64,000 nucleotides of DNA from Methylobacterium bullatum (GTDB taxonomy: Bacteria > Pseudomonadota > Alphaproteobacteria > Rhizobiales > Beijerinckiaceae), in assembly GCA_902712845.1 (NCBI GenBank), contig LR743504.1, forward strand, positions 3,942,001-4,006,000, written 5' to 3'. Position 1 is the first letter of the stretch; each line of letters opens with the position of its first letter. Positions 43,334 through 50,748 of the stretch are shown here, piece by piece. Both the position numbers and the translations under genes were made by a program. The notes under the pieces are model-generated. The model did no database searches and was not told where the DNA came from. It was given only the letters and a program-made list of their open reading frames with translations.

Positions 43334-43633
43334 TCAAGCGCGCAGGCGATAGAGCTGGTGGGCCATGAAGCCCAGGGTGCCCCACAGGAAGCCCGCCATC
43401 CAGCGGATGGGGAAGAAGGTCGGCCCGTCATGGCTCACCGGCGCCGGCCAGGGGATGCCGATGGCGGTGACGGCCCAGGACACCAGCACCGAGATGGCGA
43501 AAGCCATCAGCGAGACCAGGATGACCTTCACGAACTGGTCCGACTTCCACCCCATGACCAGGGCGATGGCGATCAGGACGGGATCGAACGCGGCCCAGAT
43601 CCAGACGTCGAAAGGATAGACCGGAACGGTCAT
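43334..43633 (-). CDS. Small membrane protein between gatB and gatA
   Basis: A 99-residue protein with three predicted hydrophobic segments (IWAAFDPVLIAIALVMGW; VILVSLMAFAISVLVSWAV; WMAGFLWGTLGFMAHQLY). It starts at the ATG at 43631-43633, 10 bp after the gatA stop, and ends 68 bp before gatB, so it is probably cotranscribed with them. I do not recognise a family. The spacing suggests an operon passenger conserved in this lineage. Function unknown. Confidence 0.7.
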   Translation of the reverse strand: MTVPVYPFDVWIWAAFDPVLIAIALVMGWKSDQFVKVILVSLMAFAISVLVSWAVTAIGIPWPAPVSHDGPTFFPIRWMAGFLWGTLGFMAHQLYRLRA

Positions 43634-43643
43634 GGCCGCGCTT

Positions 43644-45125
43644 TCATGCCCACCACGCGGCGGGCAGCTTGGTCCGTCCGGCCGCCGTTTCGATCACCTG
43701 GGCGGCAGCGAACAGCGTCTCCTCGTCGAACGGACGCCCGATGAGCTGGAGCCCGAGCGGCAGCCCCTGCGCGTCGAGGCCGGCGGGCACCGAGATGCCG
43801 GGCAGGCCCGCCATGTTCACCGTGATGGTGAACACGTCCTGGAGGTACATCTCCACGGGATCGCCCGAGCCCTTCTCGCCGATGCCGAAGGCGGCGGACG
43901 GGGTGGCGGGGGTCAGGATCGCGTCGATGCCGGAGGCGTAGGCCTCCTCGAAGTCGCGCTTGATCAGGGTGCGGATCTTCTGCGCGCGGACGTAATAGGC
44001 GTCGTAATAGCCGGCCGAGAGCACGTAGGTGCCGATCATGATGCGGCGCTTCACCTCGCGGCCGAAGCCGGCGGCGCGGGTGTTCTCGTACATCCCGGCG
44101 ATGTCCTTGCCGGGCACGCGCAGGCCGTAGCGCACGCCGTCGTAGCGGGCCAGATTCGAGGAGGCCTCGGCCGGGGCGACGATGTAATAGGCCGGCAGCG
44201 CGAAGCGCGTATGCGGCAGCGAGATTTCGCGAATCGTGGCGCCGGCATCCTTGAGCATCGCGGCGCCCTTGTCCCAGAGCGCCTGGATCTCGGCGGACAT
44301 GCCCTCGACCCGGTATTCCTTCGGGATGCCGATGGTGAGGCCTTTCACGCCACGCGCCACGGCCGCCTCGAAATCCGGCACGGCAAGGTCGGCGCAGGTG
44401 GTGTCGCGGGCATCCGCCCCGGACATGGAGCCGAGCAGAATGGCACAGTCGCGCACCGTGCGGGCGATGGGGCCGGCCTGGTCGAGGGAGGAGGCATAGG
44501 CCACCGTGCCCCAGCGCGAGCAGCGCCCGTAGGTCGGCTTGATGCCCACCGTGCCGGTGAAGGCGGCGGGCTGGCGGATCGAGCCCCCGGTATCGGTGGC
44601 GGTGGCGCCCAGGCACAGATGCGCCGCCACGGCAGCGGCCGAACCGCCGGAAGAGCCGCCCGGCACCAGCTTCGTGTCCGAGCCGGCCCGACGCCAGGGC
44701 GAGACCACGTCGCCATAGGCCGAGGTCTCGTTGGAGGAGCCCATGGCGAACTCGTCGAGGTTGAGCTTGCCCAGCATCACCGCGCCGTCGCGCCACAGAT
44801 TGTGGGTCACGGCGGATTCGTAATGCGGCTGGAACCCTTCGAGAATCTTCGAGCCAGCGGTGGTGGCAACTCCGTGGGTGCAGAACAGGTCCTTGACGCC
44901 CAGCGGCAGGCCTTCGAGGGGCCGGGCCTCACCGGAGGCGATCTTGGCGTCGGAGACATCCGCCATCTGCAGGGCGCGTTCGGGCGTCTCCAGCAGATAG
45001 GCGTTGAGGCCGCGCGCCGCCTCGATCGCCGAGAGATGGGCCTTGGCGAGGTCGGTCGCCGAGAAATCCTTGGCCTTCAGCCCGTCGCGAGCCTCGGCCA
45101 GGGTGAGTTCGTTGAGATGGGTCAT
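43644..45125 (-). CDS. gatA: Asp-tRNA(Asn)/Glu-tRNA(Gln) amidotransferase subunit A
   Basis: Amidase subunit that releases ammonia from glutamine for transamidation. The 493-residue product has the amidase-signature triad: Lys78 in LGVKDLFC, cis-Ser158 in PGGSSGGSAAA, and Ser182 in TDTGGSIRQPAA. Its length is normal. The ATG at 45123-45125 starts MTHLNELTLAEAR. It lies 92 bp after gatC. With GatB and a probable non-discriminating AspRS it provides Asn-tRNA and Gln-tRNA. Confidence 0.97.
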   Translation of the reverse strand: MTHLNELTLAEARDGLKAKDFSATDLAKAHLSAIEAARGLNAYLLETPERALQMADVSDAKIASGEARPLEGLPLGVKDLFCTHGVATTAGSKILEGFQPHYESAVTHNLWRDGAVMLGKLNLDEFAMGSSNETSAYGDVVSPWRRAGSDTKLVPGGSSGGSAAAVAAHLCLGATATDTGGSIRQPAAFTGTVGIKPTYGRCSRWGTVAYASSLDQAGPIARTVRDCAILLGSMSGADARDTTCADLAVPDFEAAVARGVKGLTIGIPKEYRVEGMSAEIQALWDKGAAMLKDAGATIREISLPHTRFALPAYYIVAPAEASSNLARYDGVRYGLRVPGKDIAGMYENTRAAGFGREVKRRIMIGTYVLSAGYYDAYYVRAQKIRTLIKRDFEEAYASGIDAILTPATPSAAFGIGEKGSGDPVEMYLQDVFTITVNMAGLPGISVPAGLDAQGLPLGLQLIGRPFDEETLFAAAQVIETAAGRTKLPAAWWA

Positions 45126-45217
45126 GCCGCCTGCTGTCCTCAAAGCCCGCCGGACCCCGTCGCCATTCTCAGGCGCCGCGCGGTCCGAGCCGGGCACGCA
45201 TCACGAAATCGAGCGTG

Positions 45218-45505
45218 CTACTCGACCACCTTCGGGACGAGGAAGTAATGGTCCTCGGTCTCGGGGGCGTTGAAGACGATGTCGCGGGCATGTCCGCCGT
45301 CGGTCACGACGTCGGTGCGCTTCTTCATCGCCATCGGCGTGACCGAGGTCATCGGTTCGACGCCCTCGACATCGACTTCGGAGAGTTGCTCGACGAAGGC
45401 GAGGATGGCGTTGAGTTCGCCCTGGAGCGGCGCGACCTCCTCGTCGCTCACCGCGATACGCGCCAGATGCGCGATGCGCCTCACTGTGGTTGCGTCGACC
45501 GACAT
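45218..45505 (-). CDS. gatC: Asp-tRNA(Asn)/Glu-tRNA(Gln) amidotransferase subunit C
   Basis: Small subunit that stabilises GatA. The 95-residue product has VRRIAHLARIAVSDEEVAPL, LNAILAFVEQLSEVDVEGVEP and ends ETEDHYFLVPKVVE, all characteristic of GatC. The ATG at 45503-45505 gives the normal length. It is first of the gatC-gatA-(membrane protein)-gatB series. Confidence 0.97.
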   Translation of the reverse strand: MSVDATTVRRIAHLARIAVSDEEVAPLQGELNAILAFVEQLSEVDVEGVEPMTSVTPMAMKKRTDVVTDGGHARDIVFNAPETEDHYFLVPKVVE

Positions 45506-45609
45506 GCTGCCTTCGGACCTCGGGACCTGCGCCGGAACGCGCGTCAGGGGCCGGGCTATAGCACCGCGCTTCGCGGCGCCGCAACGCCGGGGCGTGCGGA
45601 AGCGTCGTC

Positions 45610-45840
45610 TCAGACGATGGCGTTCCCGGGATGAGAGGGGGCTTCGACCACAATCCCCTTGTCCTGGCGGAGCGTTTCCGACTGCCGGAAGCCGAGGACG
45701 AGGATCTCGAGCGCCAAAGCGAGCATGAGCTTGTGCCGGAACGGCATCTCGCGCGCCGTGTCGACGTTCCAGGCTCTGCCACCTTTGCCGGGAGACCGTA
45801 GCGCGCCGAAAACCTGGGAGAGGCGGCCGAGCCGATTCAT
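45610..45840 (-). CDS. Small hypothetical protein
   Basis: A 76-residue protein. It has a basic N-terminal part (MNRLGRLSQVFGALRSPGKG), a short hydrophobic helix near the middle (HKLMLALALEILVLGF), then QSETLRQDKGIVVEAPSHPG. No family is recognised. It is read on the minus strand upstream of gatC, with a gap of 104 bp. The helix could be a membrane anchor. The call rests on the open frame and a plausible ATG at 45838-45840. Confidence 0.5.
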   Translation of the reverse strand: MNRLGRLSQVFGALRSPGKGGRAWNVDTAREMPFRHKLMLALALEILVLGFRQSETLRQDKGIVVEAPSHPGNAIV

Positions 45841-45948
45841 GCTGTCTCCGTAACGTTAGCAAATCCTTAACGAGCTTATGGCGCATTCGCTCCCGGTGCG
45901 GCTATTCCCCTTCGGACGTAGGATCGGGTCGCGTTGGGGATAGACATC

Positions 45949-46488
45949 ATGTGGCAGACGGTGTTCGCCGAATTCACCGCCGGGCCGAAGGCCGATCCGG
46001 CCGATCTCCACCGCGCGGAGACGGAGCTGGGGTTCCCGCTGCCGGAAAGCTACCGCAGCTTTTGCCTCGATTGCGGAATGGGCCTCGCCTGCGGCGCCCT
46101 CCGCATCGCGATCCCGAGCCCCACCGAGAGCGCGGACCTCGTCACCCGTTCGGAACTGATCGCGCACAGCATCGCCTCCGTGCTGGAGACGCGGGAGGGG
46201 CATCGCTTCGAGGTGGAGGGCGACGATCCGAGCGTGGTCGAACGCGCCTGTTTCTTCGGTGAGACCGAAGCAGGCGAGTTCCTGTTCTGGGACGTAGTCG
46301 TCGGCGCGGACCAGACTGAGCGCCGGGAATACGAGATCTGGGTGATGGGCGCCGATCTCGAATCGGTGCGGTTCGGAGGCGCCGACCTCTCCGATCTCAT
46401 GCGCCGGCTTCAAGGGCCCGCAGTGCGCGGCATCCTCGGCATGGGCGCCGAGCCCCTGCCTTCCAGCTTCCTGGGTCAGGTCTCGTGA
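45949..46488 (+). CDS. SMI1/KNR4 family protein
   Basis: A 179-residue protein of the SMI1/KNR4 (SUKH) type. Characteristic stretches are DLHRAETELGFPLPESYRSFCLDCGMG near the N-terminus and FLFWDVVVGADQTERREYEIWVM further on. SUKH proteins often act as immunity proteins against toxins, but many housekeeping copies exist. No toxin gene lies nearby. The ATG at 45949 is preferred over a TTG at 45934. The ruvX start codon overlaps its stop by 4 bp (GTGA), so it is translationally coupled to ruvX. Its own role is unknown. Confidence 0.82.
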   Translation: MWQTVFAEFTAGPKADPADLHRAETELGFPLPESYRSFCLDCGMGLACGALRIAIPSPTESADLVTRSELIAHSIASVLETREGHRFEVEGDDPSVVERACFFGETEAGEFLFWDVVVGADQTERREYEIWVMGADLESVRFGGADLSDLMRRLQGPAVRGILGMGAEPLPSSFLGQVS

Positions 46489-46985
46489 CGGAAGACGAGG
46501 TCCGGGCGTTCGTCGCGGCGTCCGCGGGCGGCCGGCGCCTCATCGGGATCGATCTCGGCACCAAGACGATCGGGCTCGCCCTGTCGGATGTGGGCCGGCA
46601 GATCGCCTCGCCCCTCGAGACCATCCGCCGGGTGAAATTCACGCCCGACGTCGCCCGCCTGCGCCTCCTGTGCGAGGCTCACCAGGTCGGCGGCCTCGTC
46701 ATGGGCCTGCCCCTCAACATGGATGGCAGCGAAGGGCCGCGCGTCCAGGCCACGCGCTCCTTCGTGCGCAACATGAAGCCCCTGCTCGACCTGCCGGTGC
46801 TGTTCTGCGACGAGCGCCTGTCCACGGCGGCGGTGACGCGGGCGCTGATCGCGGCGGACGCCTCGCGGGCCAAGCGCGGCGAGGTCGTGGACATGCTGGC
46901 GGCGGCCTACATCCTCCAGGGCTGCCTCGATCAGATCCGGGGTCTGCTGGGAGACGAGGAGCGCGGGGAGCGCGACGCGTATTGA
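46485..46985 (+). CDS. ruvX: Putative pre-16S rRNA nuclease / Holliday junction resolvase YqgF
   Basis: RNase H-like nuclease thought to process the 5' end of 16S rRNA. The 166-residue product has RLIGIDLGTKTIGLALSD (catalytic Asp), VGGLVMGLPLNMDGSEGP, and FCDERLSTAAVTRALIA with the second acidic residue. DMLAAAYILQGCLD near the end supplies the third. It starts with GTG overlapping the SMI1/KNR4 stop codon. Its length is normal. Confidence 0.94.
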   Translation: MTEDEVRAFVAASAGGRRLIGIDLGTKTIGLALSDVGRQIASPLETIRRVKFTPDVARLRLLCEAHQVGGLVMGLPLNMDGSEGPRVQATRSFVRNMKPLLDLPVLFCDERLSTAAVTRALIAADASRAKRGEVVDMLAAAYILQGCLDQIRGLLGDEERGERDAY

Positions 46986-46998
46986 GGGGAGCGGCGCG

Positions 46999-47199
46999 TC
47001 ACGCCGCGGCCGGCGGCTCGTCGTCGCCGGGCTCGACCGGCGAATTGAGGATGTCCTCCAACTCGTCCACCAGCATGTCGATCTGGTCCTGGCTCGCCAG
47101 CACCTTGAGGGTCTGGCCGCTCTCGGTGGCGAGGGCGAGTTCGATTCCCGCGCCGGAGCGCGTGGCCAGGATGCGGGCGAGTTTGTGCGTGGCGCTCAT
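46999..47199 (-). CDS. Small hypothetical protein next to the C1 cluster
   Basis: A 66-residue acidic protein: MSATHKLARILATRSGAGIE, then LALATESGQTLKVLASQDQI and DMLVDELEDILNSPVEPGDD. It has the length and beta-alpha pattern of a small binding protein, but no family is recognised. It is convergent with ruvX and 18 bp before the stop of the MfnF-like gene on the same strand, so it may belong to the C1 cluster transcript as the last gene. Function unknown. Confidence 0.6.
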   Translation of the reverse strand: MSATHKLARILATRSGAGIELALATESGQTLKVLASQDQIDMLVDELEDILNSPVEPGDDEPPAAA

Positions 47200-47217
47200 G
47201 CGGGTCTCCCGTTCGGC

Positions 47218-48279
47218 TCAGTGCTGGATGGGTTCGGCGGCCAGCAGGGCCACCGCCACGGCCGGGCCACAGGTGGAGGCCCGGTCGGCGCCCTCCTCCG
47301 CCAGCGACGGCGCGATGAGGTCGGTGAGCGCCACGGCCGGACGCCCCAGGCGCCGGGCCAGCCGCTCGGCTAGGAAACGCCCTGCCCCGCAGACGATCAG
47401 GGGCGCATCCGCCGCGATGTCGGGGCGCGAGAGCAGGATCGCCGCCGCGTCGTGGAGGGGCCGCAACTGGCACTCGGCGAAATGGGCCGCGAGGGCACGC
47501 CAATCGGCCGAGCTTCCCTCCGCATGATCGCGGCCGATCATCCGGGCGAGGCGGATCTCGGTCTCGGGGATCGATTTCCCCTTCATGTCGGCGCTGTGCT
47601 GCTGGTCGGCCCCTTCGGGCAGGTCGCCGGTGAGGCGGTAGACGTCGGCGGTGGTGGCGAAGGTCTCGGCCATCAGGCCGGTGCGTCGGCCCTTGAACGG
47701 TGCGGAGGCCGTGAAGGCGAGGACGGGTGTGCGCACCACGCCGGAATAGACCAGTTCGCCCGTCTCCAGGCGCTCCGCGTCGCTGTAGCCGGTGGCGGCA
47801 GGGCGGCCGTCCACGATGGGGATCAGGTCGGCGGTGGTGGAGCCGATATCGACGAGGAGCGCGTTCGCCGCGTGGCGGCCGACCAGGGCCGCCGTGGCGT
47901 GCCAATTGGCCGAGGCCACGTCGATGGCGGCGCCCGTCGCGTCGCCGGGCGGGAGGAGCCCGGCCCGGCCGCCGTAGATCCTGACCGAACCGGCGAGATT
48001 CGCGCTCGCCCAGGCGGAAAGCTGCGCCACGCCATCGGTGCGGTCGGAGAAGCAATCCGTGAGTTCGCCCGTCATGGTCACCACATGGTCGGCCTCTCCG
48101 CGCGCCCAATCCGGCAGCTGCGAAAACGTCTCGTCGAGGGCAGGCAGGCCGCGCCAGAGACGGCAGGGCGCCTGTATCACCGCCTCGACGCGGCCGTCGC
48201 GAACCAGGGCCGCCTTGACATGGACCCCCCCGAGATCCCAGCCGATCACCGGGTTGTGCGTGGATGCGGCAGGCGTCAC
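47218..48279 (-). CDS. H4MPT-linked C1 transfer pathway protein, hydantoinase/MfnF-like
   Basis: A 353-residue ASKHA-fold protein of the hydantoinase/oxoprolinase type that is co-conserved with H4MPT genes. It starts VIGWDLGGVHVKAALV (phosphate-1-like motif) and later has ANALLVDIGSTTADLIPIVDG (phosphate-2-like). The family includes archaeal MfnF, which joins the furan and tyramine-glutamate parts of methanofuran, so a role in methylofuran synthesis is likely (inference from family knowledge). The GTG at 48277-48279 is the best start; a weak ribosome-binding site leaves it uncertain. It is divergent from the HisA-like gene, only 27 bp apart. Confidence 0.82.
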   Translation of the reverse strand: MTPAASTHNPVIGWDLGGVHVKAALVRDGRVEAVIQAPCRLWRGLPALDETFSQLPDWARGEADHVVTMTGELTDCFSDRTDGVAQLSAWASANLAGSVRIYGGRAGLLPPGDATGAAIDVASANWHATAALVGRHAANALLVDIGSTTADLIPIVDGRPAATGYSDAERLETGELVYSGVVRTPVLAFTASAPFKGRRTGLMAETFATTADVYRLTGDLPEGADQQHSADMKGKSIPETEIRLARMIGRDHAEGSSADWRALAAHFAECQLRPLHDAAAILLSRPDIAADAPLIVCGAGRFLAERLARRLGRPAVALTDLIAPSLAEEGADRASTCGPAVAVALLAAEPIQH

Positions 48280-48306
48280 GGGCAGGTCCGTACAGGGAGG
48301 AACGGG

Positions 48307-48990
48307 ATGAAGGACGGGTTTCGGATCGTTCCGGTGATCGACCTGCGCCACGGAGAGGTGGTGCGGGCGAGGGCCGGGGATCGCGCCTCCTATGCCCCGA
48401 TCGTGACGCCCTTGGCAAAGGGATCGTCGCCTGGGGATGTCGCGCAGGGGCTGGTCGCCGCGATCGCCGCCCGCATTCTCTACGTCGCGGATCTCGATGC
48501 GATCATCGACGGCAGGCCCCCCGATCTCGGCAGCCTCGAGCAGGTCGCTCGCGCCTGTCCGGGCGTCCAGCTCTGGGTCGATGCGGGATTCTCCGGTGGC
48601 CCCGGCGTCGATGCGTTCCTGGCGGAGGGGTTGGGGCGCCCGGTGATCGGCAGCGAGAGCCAGCACGATGCCGCCCTGGTGCGGGCCTTGGGAGACCGCG
48701 CGGTCTTCTCCCTCGACAGCCGGGGCGCGGAGCGGATGGGACCGGCGGAGCTCCATGACGAGCCGGCGCACTGGCCTTCCGAGGTCATCGTGATGACCCT
48801 GAGCCGGGTCGGTGCCGGGACCGGGCCGGACCTCGGCCGCCTGTCGGAGATCCGCGAGATCAGCCCCGCGACGCGACTCTACGCGGCGGGCGGGGTGCGC
48901 GGACCGGCGGATGTCGCCGCGCTGCAGGAGATCGGCGTCGCAGGTGCCCTGGTGGCGTCCGCGATCCACGACGGGACATTACGGAGGTAG
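48307..48990 (+). CDS. HisA/HisF-related TIM-barrel protein of the H4MPT/methylofuran gene set
   Basis: A 227-residue (beta/alpha)8 protein. It begins RIVPVIDLRHGEVVRARAGD, has ILYVADLDAIIDGRPPDLGS and LWVDAGFSGGPGVDAFLAEG (HisA-like phosphate half-barrel motifs), and ends LYAAGGVRGPADVAALQEIG. It is not a true HisA: it is short and sits among C1 genes; relatives occur in methanogens and methylotrophs. GGGAGG six bases before the ATG at 48307 is a strong ribosome-binding site. A role in cofactor biosynthesis is inferred from the neighbours; the reaction is unknown. A terminator follows. Confidence 0.85.
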   Translation: MKDGFRIVPVIDLRHGEVVRARAGDRASYAPIVTPLAKGSSPGDVAQGLVAAIAARILYVADLDAIIDGRPPDLGSLEQVARACPGVQLWVDAGFSGGPGVDAFLAEGLGRPVIGSESQHDAALVRALGDRAVFSLDSRGAERMGPAELHDEPAHWPSEVIVMTLSRVGAGTGPDLGRLSEIREISPATRLYAAGGVRGPADVAALQEIGVAGALVASAIHDGTLRR

Positions 48991-49008
48991 CGGGCCGGAG
49001 ACACAAAA

Positions 49009-49036
49009 AAACGAGGCGGCCGGAGCCGCCTCGTTT
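49009..49036. terminator. Bidirectional Rho-independent terminator, strong toward fae
   Basis: The stem ACGAGGCGGC / GCCGCCTCGT is perfect, with a CGGA-type loop. On the minus strand it is followed by a run of seven T, so it is a strong end for fae; on the plus strand (TTTCATGTTTC) it is weaker but usable for the HisA-like gene. Confidence 0.9.
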
Positions 49037-49129
49037 CATGTTTCATCGTCCGAGGAAGATGGAAGCCAGTCGCTGGAGCAGGCCCCGCGGTGCGGGCGGA
49101 GGCGCGCTCTGCCCAGGACTGTCCCCGAT

Positions 49130-49642
49130 CTAAGCGTTCGACGCGAAGGGGTGCGAAGCGGAGTTGCGCTGCTCGGTGGCGTAGGCAGCGGTGGGCTCGC
49201 CCTTGACGGCACGCTGGATCGACAGCTTCACGGCGTCGTAGTTGTACTTCTGGATCTTGGCGTCGTCGGCAGCTTCCCAGTGAATGAACACGCCGACCAG
49301 GATGAACAGGTCGTCGGCTTCGTCAGCGGGGATGATGCCTTCGGCAACGGCGTCCTGCACGGCCTTGGCAACGCCGTACTGGGCGGGGCCGAACATCTGG
49401 ACGGCCTGACGGGCGTCGTTGATGGTGACCTTGTTGAACATCAGGGTGTTCGGCTTGCAGGGCAGGTTCGGCGCGATGACCGCGAGCAGGCTGGTGAAGC
49501 CGTGCTTGTTGTTCACGAGGCCGTTGCAGAATGCCGTCTCGGCCGGCGAACCGCGCGGTCCGATGATGAGATCGATGTGGGCGACCTCGTTGCCATCGCC
49601 GACGAGAGCCTCGCCGACCAGAACTTTGTTGATCTTCGCCAT
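49130..49642 (-). CDS. fae: Formaldehyde-activating enzyme
   Basis: Condenses formaldehyde with tetrahydromethanopterin to methylene-H4MPT, the entry to the C1 oxidation pathway and the main formaldehyde detoxification step. The 170-residue product has the family core KINKVLVGEALVGDGNEVAH, DLIIGPRGSPAETAFCNGLV, NLPCKPNTLMFNKVTINDAR and VFIHWEAADDAKIQKYNYDA. The His in VAHIDLIIG is in the conserved active-site region. Its length equals that of known Fae. GGGAG about 9 bases before the ATG at 49640-49642 and a strong terminator suit a highly expressed gene. Confidence 0.98.
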   Translation of the reverse strand: MAKINKVLVGEALVGDGNEVAHIDLIIGPRGSPAETAFCNGLVNNKHGFTSLLAVIAPNLPCKPNTLMFNKVTINDARQAVQMFGPAQYGVAKAVQDAVAEGIIPADEADDLFILVGVFIHWEAADDAKIQKYNYDAVKLSIQRAVKGEPTAAYATEQRNSASHPFASNA

Positions 49643-49911
49643 GTGGGGTTTCTCCCAGGAGTCTTGAAAAAGCATGACCGCCCCGTAGTTTGGCGCGGCC
49701 GAAAGCCATCCTTGTTCACGGCGTCCAGCCCCAATGGGACCGGACCGGTTTGCCCGGATCGCGGCGCGGACCCTACTCTGGGGTCTCTGCCGGAACAACC
49801 CTGCAAGGGGGGCGGATTCGAGCAAAATCTTTGCCGAACGGGGGCTTGAACGCGCCGCGGCATCGATTATGGCGCCCTCCGCCGCCGCTGGGGCAGCCGG
49901 ATTCACGGGGT

Positions 49912-50748
49912 TTACGCTCCAGCCGCCAGCAATCGGTCGGCGAAGAGGGTGGCCACCGTCATGTCCGCGCTGGTGCCCGGATTGAGGTTCTGGCCCTTCC
50001 ACGAACGGTCCCGCGCCAGGAGTTCGGTGACGGGGCGGGTGGCGAGATCGAGGGAGAGAAGCTCCTCCGCCTCGACGCGCAGGGCGTCGGCGCGGTCTGC
50101 GCCGTGCTTGCGCGCCACATGGCTGTCGGGAACGGCCGCGAGGTAGCCGAGGAACAAAGCCGTCGTGCTCCAGGGGGGCGTGAGGCCCTTGCCGCGCGAC
50201 TCCGCCAATGCGGGCAGGCCGATGCCGAAGATGTCGGTGAAGCCGGTGACGTAGGCGCGGGCGATCCGGTCGCGCGGGGCCGCCTCTGCCATGGCCGCGA
50301 CGAGGCTCGCCGGGGCTTCCGGTCCGGTCACGTCGTGGCGTTCGGCTCGGCCGAGGCCGCCGGGATTGGCGGCGCGAATCGCGGCGAAGACGTCGGTCGC
50401 ATCGGCGGCGTCGAGGGTATCGAGAACATGGCTCAGCGCTCCGCGCAGAGGGCCGCCCCGCTCGGCGGCGAGCGCCAGGGGCGCGCAGAGGAGGAGAATG
50501 CCGAGATTGGTGTTCTGGCCCACCGCGCCGAGGGTCGCCTCCATGGCGGTGCGCACCCGCCGGCCGACCCGCGCGCCGGGTTCCGCCAGATGGGGCGCGG
50601 AGACCTCCGCGCTCGTGACGAAATCCGCCACCGCCATGCGATGGCCGTCGCCGAAGACGTGGACGTTGCCGGGTTTGAGGGCATCGAGCTCGGCGAGGCA
50701 GCACGCCCTGTAGGCCGCGGCGATCGCCTCCGGCGAAAGCCCGCTCAT
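49912..50748 (-). CDS. CitG-like protein of the H4MPT gene cluster (Orf5 type)
   Basis: A 278-residue protein of the triphosphoribosyl-dephospho-CoA synthase (CitG/MdcB) family. Features are AYRACCLAELDALKPGNVHVFGDGH, EPGARVGRRVRTAMEATLGAVGQNTNLG and DVTGPEA. No citrate lyase or malonate decarboxylase genes are near, so the classical role is unlikely. In Methylobacterium a gene of this type (called orf5) is part of the H4MPT cluster, and a part in H4MPT or methylofuran synthesis is inferred. It overlaps the preceding ATP-grasp gene by 4 bp (ATGA) and ends 269 bp before fae. Confidence 0.88.
   Translation of the reverse strand: MSGLSPEAIAAAYRACCLAELDALKPGNVHVFGDGHRMAVADFVTSAEVSAPHLAEPGARVGRRVRTAMEATLGAVGQNTNLGILLLCAPLALAAERGGPLRGALSHVLDTLDAADATDVFAAIRAANPGGLGRAERHDVTGPEAPASLVAAMAEAAPRDRIARAYVTGFTDIFGIGLPALAESRGKGLTPPWSTTALFLGYLAAVPDSHVARKHGADRADALRVEAEELLSLDLATRPVTELLARDRSWKGQNLNPGTSADMTVATLFADRLLAAGA

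Noticed and set aside
48307..48990. True HisA (phosphoribosylformimino isomerase)
   Set aside because: It is shorter than HisA, no his genes are nearby, and it sits within the H4MPT cluster with a strong family resemblance to the methylotroph/methanogen HisA-like group.
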